Shown here one piece after another: positions 56,842 to 64,000 of a DNA stretch of 64,000 nt (its first letter is position 1; each line of letters begins with the position of its first letter). Source of the stretch: Pelagibacteraceae bacterium (lineage in GTDB: Bacteria > Pseudomonadota > Alphaproteobacteria > Pelagibacterales > Pelagibacteraceae); contig VTPD01000001.1 of NCBI GenBank assembly GCA_008638015.1, positions 1-64,000 of the forward strand. The letters are read 5' to 3'. Under the pieces are notes generated by a model, which was given only the letters and a program-made list of their open reading frames with translations, searched no databases and had not been told where the DNA came from. A program made the translations under genes and the position numbers.

Positions 56842-57252
56842 ATGCAATTTACACTATTAATTTTAATCTTATTGCCGCTATTTGAAGTTTACCTAATGAT
56901 TAAAATAGGTTCGGTTATTGGTGCTTTCAATACTATCTCCATTACTATTTTTACTGCAGTATTGGGCATGTACTTTGTGAAGCAACAGGGGCTATCTACT
57001 CTAAGATCTGTACTTGAAAATTTGCGCGCAGATAGAAATTCAATCAGCGAAATATTGCATGGATTTTGCTTGGTAATTGCAGCTTTTTTACTAATATTAC
57101 CTGGATTCATTACTGATTTTTTTGGTTTTTTATTGCTTGTGCCATATAGTAGAGATTGGTTTTTAAAAAATTTTATTCCAAAAAAAGAAAGCGATATCAA
57201 TATAATTGAAATTAACCCGGAGGAAGTAGAAGAGCATGACCGATTCAAATAA
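56842..57252 (+). CDS. fxsA: FxsA family membrane protein
   Basis: Small integral membrane protein (136 residues) of unknown biochemical function; in E. coli FxsA influences phage T7 exclusion by F. The sequence starts MQFTLLILILLPLFEVYLMIKIG, the family signature, then has two or three further membrane segments including IAAFLLILPGFITDFFGFLLLVP. I choose this start, not the ATG at 56818, because the family begins here. It overlaps secB by 17 bases. Confidence 0.9.
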   Translation: MQFTLLILILLPLFEVYLMIKIGSVIGAFNTISITIFTAVLGMYFVKQQGLSTLRSVLENLRADRNSISEILHGFCLVIAAFLLILPGFITDFFGFLLLVPYSRDWFLKNFIPKKESDINIIEINPEEVEEHDRFK

Positions 57253-57679
57253 TTCAAATTATGAAATAGTAGCAAAATATATTAAGGATATTTCTTTTGA
57301 AATTCCAAATCCGGATTGTTTTGTAGATGCGGCGAGAGGTTTAAATGAATATTCAACAAAGCTAGATTTAAATAGTCAGCCCTATAAAAATAATCTTATC
57401 GAATTAAATTGTAAATTTTTGTTAGAGGCACCTGATACAGCTCAAAATAAAATTCATGCTGAGATTTGTCTTTCAATAATTTTTAAAATTATTAATAAGG
57501 ATCTAACTGCTGACCAAGTAAAGAAATTAATTTTAGTTACTTTGCCAACAGAAAATTTTTCTTTTATGAAGGAAATGGTAACTTTTCTTTTTCAAAAATC
57601 TGGATTTAAAGGTTTTAATTTTAATAAAGAAGTTGATTTTGAAGCTTTGTATAAACAACAATTTCCTACTTCAGCATAA
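57236..57679 (+). CDS. secB: Protein-export chaperone SecB
   Basis: Tetrameric cytoplasmic chaperone handing preproteins to SecA. The 147-residue protein shows YIKDISFEIPNPDCF, the NLIELNCKFLLEA strand and KMVTFLFQKSGFKGF-like end (here EMVTFLFQKSGFKGFNFNKEVDFEALY, in overlapping pieces). It overlaps fxsA upstream and dnaQ on the opposite strand downstream by 14 bases. The fxsA-secB-dnaQ neighbourhood is a conserved alphaproteobacterial feature near the origin. Confidence 0.94.
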   Translation: MTDSNNSNYEIVAKYIKDISFEIPNPDCFVDAARGLNEYSTKLDLNSQPYKNNLIELNCKFLLEAPDTAQNKIHAEICLSIIFKIINKDLTADQVKKLILVTLPTENFSFMKEMVTFLFQKSGFKGFNFNKEVDFEALYKQQFPTSA

Positions 57680-58343
57680 AGGATTTCGGGACCTGGGTTT
57701 CTAAAAATTTTTTATGCAATTGTTTTTCTTCTTCACTAATAGTAACAATTAATTTTTCTCTATTCTCATTAATTACATGAGCCGAGTTAATTTCTGCAAT
57801 CGTAGCTTGGGTTTGTTGTAAATCTAATAGGGGTTCTTTTTTTTCTAAAAGCTCAATATAAACTTCCGTCAACAACTGACAGTCTAATAAAGCTGAATGC
57901 TTTTCTCTTTTAGAAGTATCAATTTTAAATCTTTTACATAAAGCATCCAAACTAGCCTGCGAGCCTGGGAATTTTTGTCTAGCCAACATCAGGGTATCTA
58001 CTACTCTGTCTTTCGCAATGGGCTCCAAATCTTGGTCCTGTAGGGCTTTATTCAAGAAAGCCAGGTCAAAATCTGCGTTATGGATCACCAACTTAGAATC
58101 CTTAATAAAAGCCAAGAATTCCTTAGCAACATTTTTAAAAGTTGGTTTGTCTCTTAAAAATTCCCTTGTAATTCCATGTGTTTGATAGGCGCCATCCGAA
58201 ATATCCATTTCTGGATTAATAAAAACATGAAATTGATTTTTTGTCGGTATTTGATTGTCTAATTCAATACAGGCAATTTCAATAATTTTATCAGAATTAA
58301 ATGACAATCCTGTGGTTTCGGTATCTAGTATAACTTCAATCAT
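57666..58343 (-). CDS. dnaQ: DNA polymerase III subunit epsilon (proofreading exonuclease)
   Basis: 3'-5' proofreading exonuclease of the replicative polymerase. The 225-residue DEDDh protein has Exo I VILDTETTGLS, Exo II around VIHNADFDLAFLNKAL and Exo III with HSALLDCQLLTEVYIELL. Length is normal and a C-terminal polymerase-contact tail is present. It overlaps coaE by 8 bases, the usual coaE-dnaQ pair. Confidence 0.96.
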   Translation of the reverse strand: MIEVILDTETTGLSFNSDKIIEIACIELDNQIPTKNQFHVFINPEMDISDGAYQTHGITREFLRDKPTFKNVAKEFLAFIKDSKLVIHNADFDLAFLNKALQDQDLEPIAKDRVVDTLMLARQKFPGSQASLDALCKRFKIDTSKREKHSALLDCQLLTEVYIELLEKKEPLLDLQQTQATIAEINSAHVINENREKLIVTISEEEKQLHKKFLETQVPKSFMLK

Positions 58344-58920
58344 TTATAACAATTCTACCAAGAAGCTCTTTTACTCTCAACTGCATAGTTTTTTTATTAT
58401 AATTATTTACTAACACAAAGTCTGCCAATAGTTTTTTTTCTTCGATTGGCAATTGTATTTTGCGCAAAATAGAAATCATTTTTTTATTATAACTTGGTCT
58501 TTGTTTTAATTTTGCATCTAACAGTTTTTGATTAGCATCAATGCAAATAATAACATCCTCGGGTTCATGTAATTTATTTTCTAATAAAAGCGGTATATCC
58601 ATTATGACTACTTTTTTGTTTTTATTTTTTTGTAAAAATAATTTCATTTTTTTTCTTACCTCAGGATGAACAATTTTAATTATTTTTTTTAAATTATTTT
58701 GATTACTGCTAATGGCCTGAATTAACTCTTGTTTATCAATTGGATACGAAGCAATATATTTAGATAAAGTTTTCTTTAACTTTGCAAAAATAGATTTTTG
58801 CTTGTAAACATTTGAAACTTCTTCATCTGCATTAAAAATGGGAAACTTTTTTCCCGCCAATAATTTTGAAATATAGGTTTTGCCTGATCCAATGGAGCCA
58901 ACAACGCAAATTTTTATCAT
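58336..58920 (-). CDS. coaE: Dephospho-CoA kinase
   Basis: Final step of coenzyme A synthesis, phosphorylating the 3' hydroxyl of dephospho-CoA. The 194-residue protein has the P-loop GSIGSGKTY (8-16), FNADEEVSNVYKQ with the catalytic Asp, HPEVRKKM and VVIMDIPLLLENKL. It overlaps dnaQ by 8 bases and is 2 bases after aroE. Its middle is very Lys-rich. Confidence 0.95.
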   Translation of the reverse strand: MIKICVVGSIGSGKTYISKLLAGKKFPIFNADEEVSNVYKQKSIFAKLKKTLSKYIASYPIDKQELIQAISSNQNNLKKIIKIVHPEVRKKMKLFLQKNKNKKVVIMDIPLLLENKLHEPEDVIICIDANQKLLDAKLKQRPSYNKKMISILRKIQLPIEEKKLLADFVLVNNYNKKTMQLRVKELLGRIVIND

Positions 58921-58922
58921 CT

Positions 58923-59729
58923 TTATAATTCTAATTTTTTAATTAGTTCTTGATTAATTTCAGGTTTAATCCCTGTCCAAATTTCAAAAGCTTTTTGCGC
59001 CTGATATAGAAACATTTTTAATCCATTGATTACTATACAGTTTTTTTCTTTAGCTTTTTTTAAAAAAGTTGTTTCTAAGGGATTGTAAATAACATCATAA
59101 ACAAAAGTATTTTGATTAAGTTTATCAAATGGTATTTCTAAGTTAGAACTGCCAGGCAACCCAAGGCTAGTTGCATTAATAATTATATCTACCATTAAAT
59201 TAATTTTTAAATCTGACCAAGAAACCACTTTAACCAATGACGTAAATTTTTTTTGTAAAGCTATAGCTTTTTCTTCCGTTCTGTTGGTTAAGTAAATTTG
59301 CTCCATTCCCATTTCTTTTAATGCAACAATAATAGATGGGGCCACTCCGCCTGATCCAATTAAAAGTGCTGATTTTAATGGTTTATTTAAGGTAACTTCT
59401 TCCAAAGATTGGCGAAACCCAAAAATATCAGTGTTGTCGCCTATAATTTTACCCGCTCTTTTAAATACTGTATTCACAGAGTTGGATAATTTAGCTTGGT
59501 CAGAAAGCTCATCTAGGTAAGGAATAATAATTTGCTTAAAGGGAACCGTAATATTAACTCCATGTATTTCGTCTAATTTTATTTGATGAACAATTTTGCT
59601 CAATCCTTTTTCGTCTGTCTGAATTTTATCATAATCAGAATTAATATTATATTTACTAAACCAGTAATTATGTACCGTTGGTGATTTTGAATGCTGAATG
59701 GGATTTCCTATTACAAAAAATTTTTTCAT
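58923..59729 (-). CDS. aroE: Shikimate dehydrogenase
   Basis: NADPH-dependent reduction of 3-dehydroshikimate in aromatic amino acid synthesis. The 268-residue protein has the substrate-binding GNPIQHSKSPTVHNYWF, the catalytic Lys in NITVPFKQIII, NTDIFGFRQSL and the Rossmann SALLIGSGGVAPSIIVAL. It overlaps maf by 4 bases and leads into coaE-dnaQ. Confidence 0.96.
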   Translation of the reverse strand: MKKFFVIGNPIQHSKSPTVHNYWFSKYNINSDYDKIQTDEKGLSKIVHQIKLDEIHGVNITVPFKQIIIPYLDELSDQAKLSNSVNTVFKRAGKIIGDNTDIFGFRQSLEEVTLNKPLKSALLIGSGGVAPSIIVALKEMGMEQIYLTNRTEEKAIALQKKFTSLVKVVSWSDLKINLMVDIIINATSLGLPGSSNLEIPFDKLNQNTFVYDVIYNPLETTFLKKAKEKNCIVINGLKMFLYQAQKAFEIWTGIKPEINQELIKKLEL

Positions 59730-60316
59730 TTTGCTTGATGTGTAAAATAATGAACAACTGGTTGTATGGGCATTCCCAATATAGAATTTAAGTCTCCCTC
59801 TATATGCGTAAATAATTTTTTTCCTTGTCCTTCTATTTGATAAACCCCATATTGTTGCAAAATACCTAGGTCTATTTCTTCTAAATAATTGTTGATTTCT
59901 TCATCAGATAAATTTTTCATTTTTAGGATACAGGTATTATTAAAATGCCAAACCATACTTCCATTTTTAGATACACAAATTGCATTATGTAGTTTGTGTT
60001 CCTTGTTATTTAATTTAAGCAAAATATTTTTAGCTTCCGCTTTGCTCACTGGTTTACTAATACAGACGTTATCCAAATCCAACACCTGATCTGCACCCAG
60101 GACATAGTGTTGCTCAAATTTACTACTTATTCTATTTGCTTTGTGTTCTGCTAAACTTTTGGCAATTGCAATACAGCTAGCTCCGTTAGCCATCATAGAC
60201 AGTTTAATTTCTTCTTCGTCTACATTCGACGGTTCAGCCCTTACTTTAAAATTAGCATCTTCCAAAACTTTTTTTCTTATTGCACTTTTAGAAGCTAAAA
60301 TAATATTATCAATCAT
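59726..60316 (-). CDS. maf: Maf family nucleotide pyrophosphatase
   Basis: Hydrolyses dTTP/UTP-type or modified nucleotides, a house-cleaning role with a suspected link to division. The 196-residue protein has ILASKSAIRKKVLEDA near the start, VLGADQVLDLDNVCISKP with the catalytic Asp, and a VYQIEGQGKKLFTHIEGD tail region. It overlaps ppsR and aroE by 4 bases each; ppsR-maf-aroE-coaE-dnaQ is the conserved alphaproteobacterial block left of the origin. Confidence 0.94.
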   Translation of the reverse strand: MIDNIILASKSAIRKKVLEDANFKVRAEPSNVDEEEIKLSMMANGASCIAIAKSLAEHKANRISSKFEQHYVLGADQVLDLDNVCISKPVSKAEAKNILLKLNNKEHKLHNAICVSKNGSMVWHFNNTCILKMKNLSDEEINNYLEEIDLGILQQYGVYQIEGQGKKLFTHIEGDLNSILGMPIQPVVHYFTHQAK

Positions 60317-61128
60317 GCATTTTTTTTAATCTCATAAATTTTAACTATCGCAGCGGCAGTTTCTTCCACTGATTTTCGTGTTACATCTATGGTTGGTATT
60401 TTATGCGAGGCAAATAATTTTTTTGACTTATTGATTTCGTCTTGGATTAAATCAATATTAGCATAGTTTGAATCGGGTTTATCATTTAATAAATTTATTC
60501 TAGTTTTTCTTATGTCCTCGAGACGCTTTGGGTCAACTACCAAACCTACAAGCATTGCTTTAGACTCAAATATATATTCAGGCACTGTTTGATGGGGGAC
60601 CAAAGGAATATTTGCAGTTTTAAAACCTTTTTCTCCAAGGTAAATGGATGTTGGAGTTTTGCTTGTTCTGCTTACGCCCATAATAATAATATCAGCATCA
60701 ACCATGCTTTCAAGTTGCTGCCCGTCATCATGAGCAAGCGTATATTGTATGGCTTCAATTTTTTTATAATATTCTTTATTTAATTCATGCTGACCACTAG
60801 GCCTTCCACTTGCCTTTTGTTCAAATAATTTTTCAAATCCTGGAATTAAATGATCCAAAACACCAAAGCAGGGAATACCAAGGGACTGACTTTGACTTTT
60901 AATAAAATTTGTCGTTGCGGGCTCAACTAAAGTATAAATTATAATCGAATTTTCAGTTTTTCTACATTTTTCAATTAATTGGGCTGTTTGGGCACTAGTT
61001 CTGATAAATGAAAAATGGTGAAGGTTATATTCTAAAGTTCTAAATTGGGCTTTAATTGCAAGAAAAATACGATCTAAAGTTTCTCCCGTTGAATCTGATA
61101 CTAAAAAAAAATTATATTTTTTGTTCAT
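60313..61128 (-). CDS. ppsR: Pyruvate,water/phosphate dikinase regulatory protein (DUF299)
   Basis: Bifunctional ADP-dependent kinase/phosphorylase that controls PEP synthase or pyruvate phosphate dikinase. In the 271-residue protein the signatures are LVSDSTGETLDRIFLAIKAQF at the start and the P-loop-like GVSRTSKTPTSIYLG (151-165), followed by KTANIPLVP. Which dikinase it controls depends on genes outside the window. In Caulobacter and Rickettsia the homologue flanks the replication origin; here it borders the 267-base gap before hemE. Confidence 0.95.
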   Translation of the reverse strand: MNKKYNFFLVSDSTGETLDRIFLAIKAQFRTLEYNLHHFSFIRTSAQTAQLIEKCRKTENSIIIYTLVEPATTNFIKSQSQSLGIPCFGVLDHLIPGFEKLFEQKASGRPSGQHELNKEYYKKIEAIQYTLAHDDGQQLESMVDADIIIMGVSRTSKTPTSIYLGEKGFKTANIPLVPHQTVPEYIFESKAMLVGLVVDPKRLEDIRKTRINLLNDKPDSNYANIDLIQDEINKSKKLFASHKIPTIDVTRKSVEETAAAIVKIYEIKKNA

Positions 61129-61147
61129 AAGCTTGTTAATAAATATC

Positions 61148-61275
61148 TATAACTTAAAATTATACATTTATCATCATTGGCCAACTGGCTTATTCGACAG
61201 ATCTATTGTTTTTTCACAAAAAAACTAAGTTTAGTAAAAAAAAAATTTACAAGTTAGTTATGTTTATAACTTAAA
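61148..61275 (+). repeat. 11-bp direct repeat TATAACTTAAA in the origin-like gap
   Basis: Two identical copies, at 61148-61158 and 61265-61275, 117 bases apart in the same orientation, flank the AT-rich part of the ppsR/hemE gap. They may be weak or species-specific initiator-binding sites; in so AT-rich a background, chance is possible. Confidence 0.5.
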
Positions 61276-61324
61276 CAAATATGATAAATTATTCATAATT
61301 CTTATAAAAAAACAATGAACAACT

Positions 61325-61333
61325 TGTGAATAA
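61325..61333 (-). promoter_or_regulatory. DnaA box (perfect consensus)
   Basis: TTATTCACA on the minus strand (TGTGAATAA on the plus strand) fits TTATNCACA exactly. It is the strongest initiator site in the ppsR/hemE gap, 62 bases before the hemE start. Confidence 0.7.
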
Positions 61334-61395
61334 AAACTTAACCCCAAAACTAACATCTCCTACCAATACCAATACTTTAATTAAATATTATATAT

Positions 61396-62409
61396 ATGAG
61401 TAATTTAATCTTAAAGGCTTTAAAAAAAGAAAGACCTATCTGGTTAATGAGACAAGCAGGGAGATATTTAAAAGAATATCAAGTCATTAGAAAAAAACAA
61501 AAAAATTTTATCGATTTTTGTTTAAATTATAAAGCTGCAAGCAAAGTAACATTACAACCAATAAAAAGATTTGATCTAGATGCTGCAATAATTTTTTCAG
61601 ATATTTTAATAATTCCATATGGCTTGGGACAAAAAGTTAATTTTAAACATAACGAGGGACCTATTTTGGGTTCTTATAATTTAAAAGAATTTAAAAAAAA
61701 CAATAAACGAAAATTTTTATCAAAAGTTAAAAACGTCTATAAAGCAATTGAGTATACTAGAAAAAAATTAAATAAAAAAAAATCCCTTATAGGTTTTGCA
61801 GGATCTCCATGGACATTATTGGTTTATATTTTAAATAAAAAATCTCCGAAAAAAAACTTTAATTTAAATAAAATTATTCAAAATAAAAAAGAAGTTGATA
61901 GTCTTTTAAAAATAATTGAAAAATTTATTTATATTCATATTGAACAACAAATTAAAAGTGGTGCAGACACGATTCAGTTATTTGATAGTTGGGCCGGACT
62001 GTTAAATAAAAAAAATTTAAACAAATATTGTTATCAACCCAACAAAAGAATAGTAAAAAAAATTAAACAAAAATATCCGAACATTCCTATTATTTGTTTT
62101 CCAAAGGGCTTACATAAAAATATTGTGCAATTTTGCAATATAGTTAAACCAGATTGTTTAAGCATTGATAGTAAGGCAGATGTTAATCTTATAAATAAAA
62201 AAATATCTTCTAAAACAATTATTCAAGGAGGGCTCGATCCAAAGTTTTTATTAGGAAATAAAAAAGCATGTGAGAAAAAAGCGTTATTTTATCTAAGAAA
62301 ATTTAAACACAGGCCCTATATTTTTAATCTTGGTCACGGAGTGGACAAAAAAACCAAACCAACCGCTGTTCAGCGCCTGGTTAAAGTAGTAAGAAAGTTT
62401 CAATCATGA
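61396..62409 (+). CDS. hemE: Uroporphyrinogen decarboxylase
   Basis: Decarboxylates uroporphyrinogen III to coproporphyrinogen III in heme synthesis. The 337-residue protein has the family signatures PIWLMRQAGRYLKEYQ near the start, IIFSDILIIPYGLG with the catalytic Asp, GFAGSPWTLLVY, and FNLGHGVDKKTKP at the C-terminus. Surface residues are strongly shifted to Lys/Asn, but all active-site elements are kept. It is the first gene to the right of the proposed origin and overlaps hemH by 4 bases. Confidence 0.96.
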   Translation: MSNLILKALKKERPIWLMRQAGRYLKEYQVIRKKQKNFIDFCLNYKAASKVTLQPIKRFDLDAAIIFSDILIIPYGLGQKVNFKHNEGPILGSYNLKEFKKNNKRKFLSKVKNVYKAIEYTRKKLNKKKSLIGFAGSPWTLLVYILNKKSPKKNFNLNKIIQNKKEVDSLLKIIEKFIYIHIEQQIKSGADTIQLFDSWAGLLNKKNLNKYCYQPNKRIVKKIKQKYPNIPIICFPKGLHKNIVQFCNIVKPDCLSIDSKADVNLINKKISSKTIIQGGLDPKFLLGNKKACEKKALFYLRKFKHRPYIFNLGHGVDKKTKPTAVQRLVKVVRKFQS

Positions 62410-63422
62410 CTTTAGAACACGCAAAAAATCATCCAGAAGTAAAATTTGGAAAAACGGGCGTCCTTATTATTAATTTAGGAACACCAGATAGTACTGGTTG
62501 GTGGGACATTAGAAAATATTTAAAAGAATTTTTATCAGACAGAAGAGTTATAGAAGTTAATCCTATTTTGTGGAAAATTATTTTAAATTTAATTATTTTA
62601 AATTTTAGGCCGCACAAAACAGCCCATGCCTACAAGCAAATCTGGCTTAAGGAGACCAACGAGTCTCCGCTGCGATATTATACCAGACAACAAGCACAGA
62701 AATTACAGGACAAATTTCGTGATCACGATGAAATTTTTTTAGATTTTGCTATGAGATATGGCAATCCAAGCATAGCTTCTAAATTAAAAGAACTAAACGA
62801 TAAGGGATGTGAAAACCTAATCATTTTGCCTCTATACCCACAGTATGCAGCGGCAACTACAGCAACAGTTTGTGACGAGGTATATCGTAGTCTTATGAAA
62901 ATGAGGTGGCAACCAAGTTTACAAATTATTCCACACTACGAATCTAATCCTTTGTACATAGAGGCATTAAGCAAAAGTATTACTAGTCATCTAAAAACTT
63001 TAAATTGGACACCAGACGTTATCCTTTCCTCTTATCATGGGATACCAAAGAAATATTTTACCAAGGGAGATCCCTATCATTGCTATTGTCAAAAAACGAA
63101 CCGGCTTTTAAAAGAAAGACACGGCAATTCAATTCCAATTGAACTTTCTTTTCAATCGCGTTTTGGCCCAGATGAATGGCTACAGCCCTATACAGACAAG
63201 ACAATTGAAAAATTAGCAAAAGAGGGAAAAAAAAATTTGCTAATGATTTGTCCTGGCTTTGCTTCTGACTGCGTTGAAACTTTAGAAGAAATTAATATCC
63301 AAGGAAAAGAAACTTTTGAAGAGCACGGCGGAGAAAATTTTTCTATGGTCCCTTGTTTAAACGACAACGATGATCATATAAACTTATTAGAAAATTTAAT
63401 AAAAAAATATTTGATTAAATGA
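62406..63422 (+). CDS. hemH: Ferrochelatase
   Basis: Inserts Fe2+ into protoporphyrin IX, the last step of heme synthesis, at the inner membrane. The 338-residue protein has VLIINLGTPDS at the start, ESPLRYYTRQQA, the catalytic His211 in LSSYHGIPKKY, and the Glu-containing CPGFASDCVETLEEI. Length is typical. It sits between hemE and hemJ with 4-base overlaps on each side, so the three heme genes form one operon. Confidence 0.97.
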   Translation: MTLEHAKNHPEVKFGKTGVLIINLGTPDSTGWWDIRKYLKEFLSDRRVIEVNPILWKIILNLIILNFRPHKTAHAYKQIWLKETNESPLRYYTRQQAQKLQDKFRDHDEIFLDFAMRYGNPSIASKLKELNDKGCENLIILPLYPQYAAATTATVCDEVYRSLMKMRWQPSLQIIPHYESNPLYIEALSKSITSHLKTLNWTPDVILSSYHGIPKKYFTKGDPYHCYCQKTNRLLKERHGNSIPIELSFQSRFGPDEWLQPYTDKTIEKLAKEGKKNLLMICPGFASDCVETLEEINIQGKETFEEHGGENFSMVPCLNDNDDHINLLENLIKKYLIK

Positions 63423-63853
63423 GCATTTATCTTCTTTTAAAATCACTGCACATTATTGCTATTATAGCTTGGATGGCAGGACTTTTGTACTTGCCAAGAA
63501 TTTATGTCTATCATTGTCAAACCACTTTTGGTTCAGAAGCCCATGAAAAATTTGTTCAAATGGAATACAGATTATTAAAATATATTATGAATCCAGCCAT
63601 GATTATTTCTTGGATATTGGGCATTGGATTAATTCATTCGCTGGGGCATGAGGTTGCAACACAGTTTTGGCTTCAATTAAAATTATTTTTAGTGCTATTA
63701 ATGTCAGGATTTCATGGATATCTAGGCGCTTGTAGAAAAAAATTTGAAAGCAACACAAACACAAAATCAGAAAAATTTTATAGAATTATTAATGAGGTGC
63801 CGACAGTGCTCATGATTATAATTGTATTTCTTGTCGTTTTTAAACCCATCTAA
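63419..63853 (+). CDS. hemJ: Protoporphyrinogen oxidase HemJ
   Basis: Membrane protein of 144 residues that oxidises protoporphyrinogen IX to protoporphyrin IX, the step before HemH. It has about four membrane helices, with the conserved N-terminal LKSLHIIAIIAWMAGLLYLP carrying the essential His, and YRLLKYIMNPAMIISWILG and KLFLVLLMSGFHGYLG further on. It is the HemJ type typical of Alphaproteobacteria rather than HemG or HemY. Overlaps hemH by 4 bases; rho follows after 60 bases. Confidence 0.95.
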   Translation: MSIYLLLKSLHIIAIIAWMAGLLYLPRIYVYHCQTTFGSEAHEKFVQMEYRLLKYIMNPAMIISWILGIGLIHSLGHEVATQFWLQLKLFLVLLMSGFHGYLGACRKKFESNTNTKSEKFYRIINEVPTVLMIIIVFLVVFKPI

Positions 63854-63913
63854 GCTTGCAAAAATTTAAATATCGAATATAAATTACACAAGTATCCAAA
63901 TTAACTTCCTTTA

Positions 63914-64000
63914 ATGAACCTCCAAGAACTAAAAGATAAATCACCAGCAGATTTAATACTAGAAGCAGAAAAGCTTGGTATTGAAAATCCAAGCACTATG
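63914..64000 (+). CDS. rho: Transcription termination factor Rho, 5' end only
   Basis: Only the first 29 codons are in the window. The residues MNLQELKDKSPADLILEAEK followed by LGIENPSTM match the Rho N-terminal helical domain, and rho is the expected gene after hemJ in Alphaproteobacteria. Catalytic parts lie beyond the window edge, so the call rests on a short match plus position. Confidence 0.85.
   Translation, partial: MNLQELKDKSPADLILEAEKLGIENPSTM

Larger units (their letters stand above)
61122..61395. other. Probable chromosomal replication origin (oriC)
   Basis: The ppsR/hemE intergenic region is the longest non-coding stretch of the window. It holds one perfect DnaA box (61325-61333), one-mismatch boxes at 61210-61218 (TTTTTCACA), 61289-61297 (TTATTCATA) and 61122-61130 (reverse, TTATGAACA), an 11-bp direct repeat TATAACTTAAA at 61148 and 61265, and a nearly pure A/T stretch at about 61219-61320 suitable for unwinding. 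Flanking genes point away on both sides. The Caulobacter origin lies between the same two genes. The exact limits are not defined. Confidence 0.75.

Noticed and set aside
61190-61198. TTATTCGAC as a further DnaA box in the ppsR/hemE gap
   Set aside because: Three mismatches in the critical CACA end; not counted among the boxes.
1-64000. Mobile elements, prophage, CRISPR arrays, toxin-antitoxin or defence systems
   Set aside because: No transposase, integrase, phage structural gene, spaced direct repeats or defence-type domains were seen; nearly every base belongs to a conserved housekeeping gene.

Overview
This is a 64 kb stretch of a very AT-rich, extremely compact bacterial chromosome. Gene content and order are alphaproteobacterial: the ppsR-maf-aroE-coaE-dnaQ-secB and hemE-hemH-hemJ-rho arms around an origin-like gap, the mnmE-mnmG-rsmG-parA-parB block, a Fur protein without the usual CxxC, and hslVU beside the his genes. 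Poly-A/T runs, Lys/Asn/Ile-rich proteins, overlaps of 1-30 bases between neighbours and the lack of any mobile element suggest a streamlined free-living lineage of the Pelagibacterales (SAR11) or HIMB59/AEGEAN-169 kind. Histidine and lysine (dapB) genes, its own metK and a full Gram-negative envelope gene set argue against an obligate endosymbiont. The exact family cannot be fixed from sequence alone.

Layout. 1-98 is the 3' end of fabI. 166-7534 (minus) is the RNA/translation operon nusA-infB-rbfA-truB-rpsO-pnp. 7609-14973 (minus) holds fur-miaB-phoH-ybeY-corC-lnt-metK-trmB, with trmB broken by a one-base frameshift in an 11-base homopolymer. 15021-21339 is mostly minus-strand: tsaB, a divergent polysaccharide deacetylase, a Bax-type glucosaminidase, nfuA, a Usp protein, trpS and murJ. 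21426-27651 has maeB, a BON lipoprotein, rsmI, a divergent LpoA-like protein, rdgB and rph. 27715-33840 (plus) is the chaperone operon grpE-dnaK-dnaJ followed by dapB, nth and a PfkB kinase. 33827-36372 has a 38-codon ArfA-like gene, an orphan regulator, an L,D-transpeptidase, a YggS protein and a ThiE-like protein. 36383-40428 (plus) is leuS-lptE-holA. 40436-47144 (minus) runs from a UbiH-family gene through mnmE-mnmG-rsmG-parA-parB, with a perfect parS site inside rsmG. 47217-49912 (plus) is ftsK-lolA. 49909-53812 (minus) is hisB-H-A-F-E, a HIT protein and a GNAT. 53912-55771 is hslVU; 55766-57679 has smr, a Tim44-like gene, fxsA and secB. 57666-61128 (minus) is ppsR-maf-aroE-coaE-dnaQ. 61396-64000 (plus) is hemE-hemH-hemJ and the start of rho.

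The most informative non-coding region is the 267-bp gap between ppsR and hemE. It carries a perfect DnaA box, near-matches, an 11-bp direct repeat and a very AT-rich stretch, and sits where Caulobacter has its origin; I read it as the probable oriC, with parABS about 18-20 kb away. No other gene-free stretch exceeds about 110 bases. I found no rRNA, intact tRNA, CRISPR, insertion sequence or prophage. I did not find a convincing new multi-gene system; the most unusual items are the tiny ArfA-like gene, the frameshifted trmB, a terminator-like hairpin just before nusA, and divergent genes whose start codons overlap.
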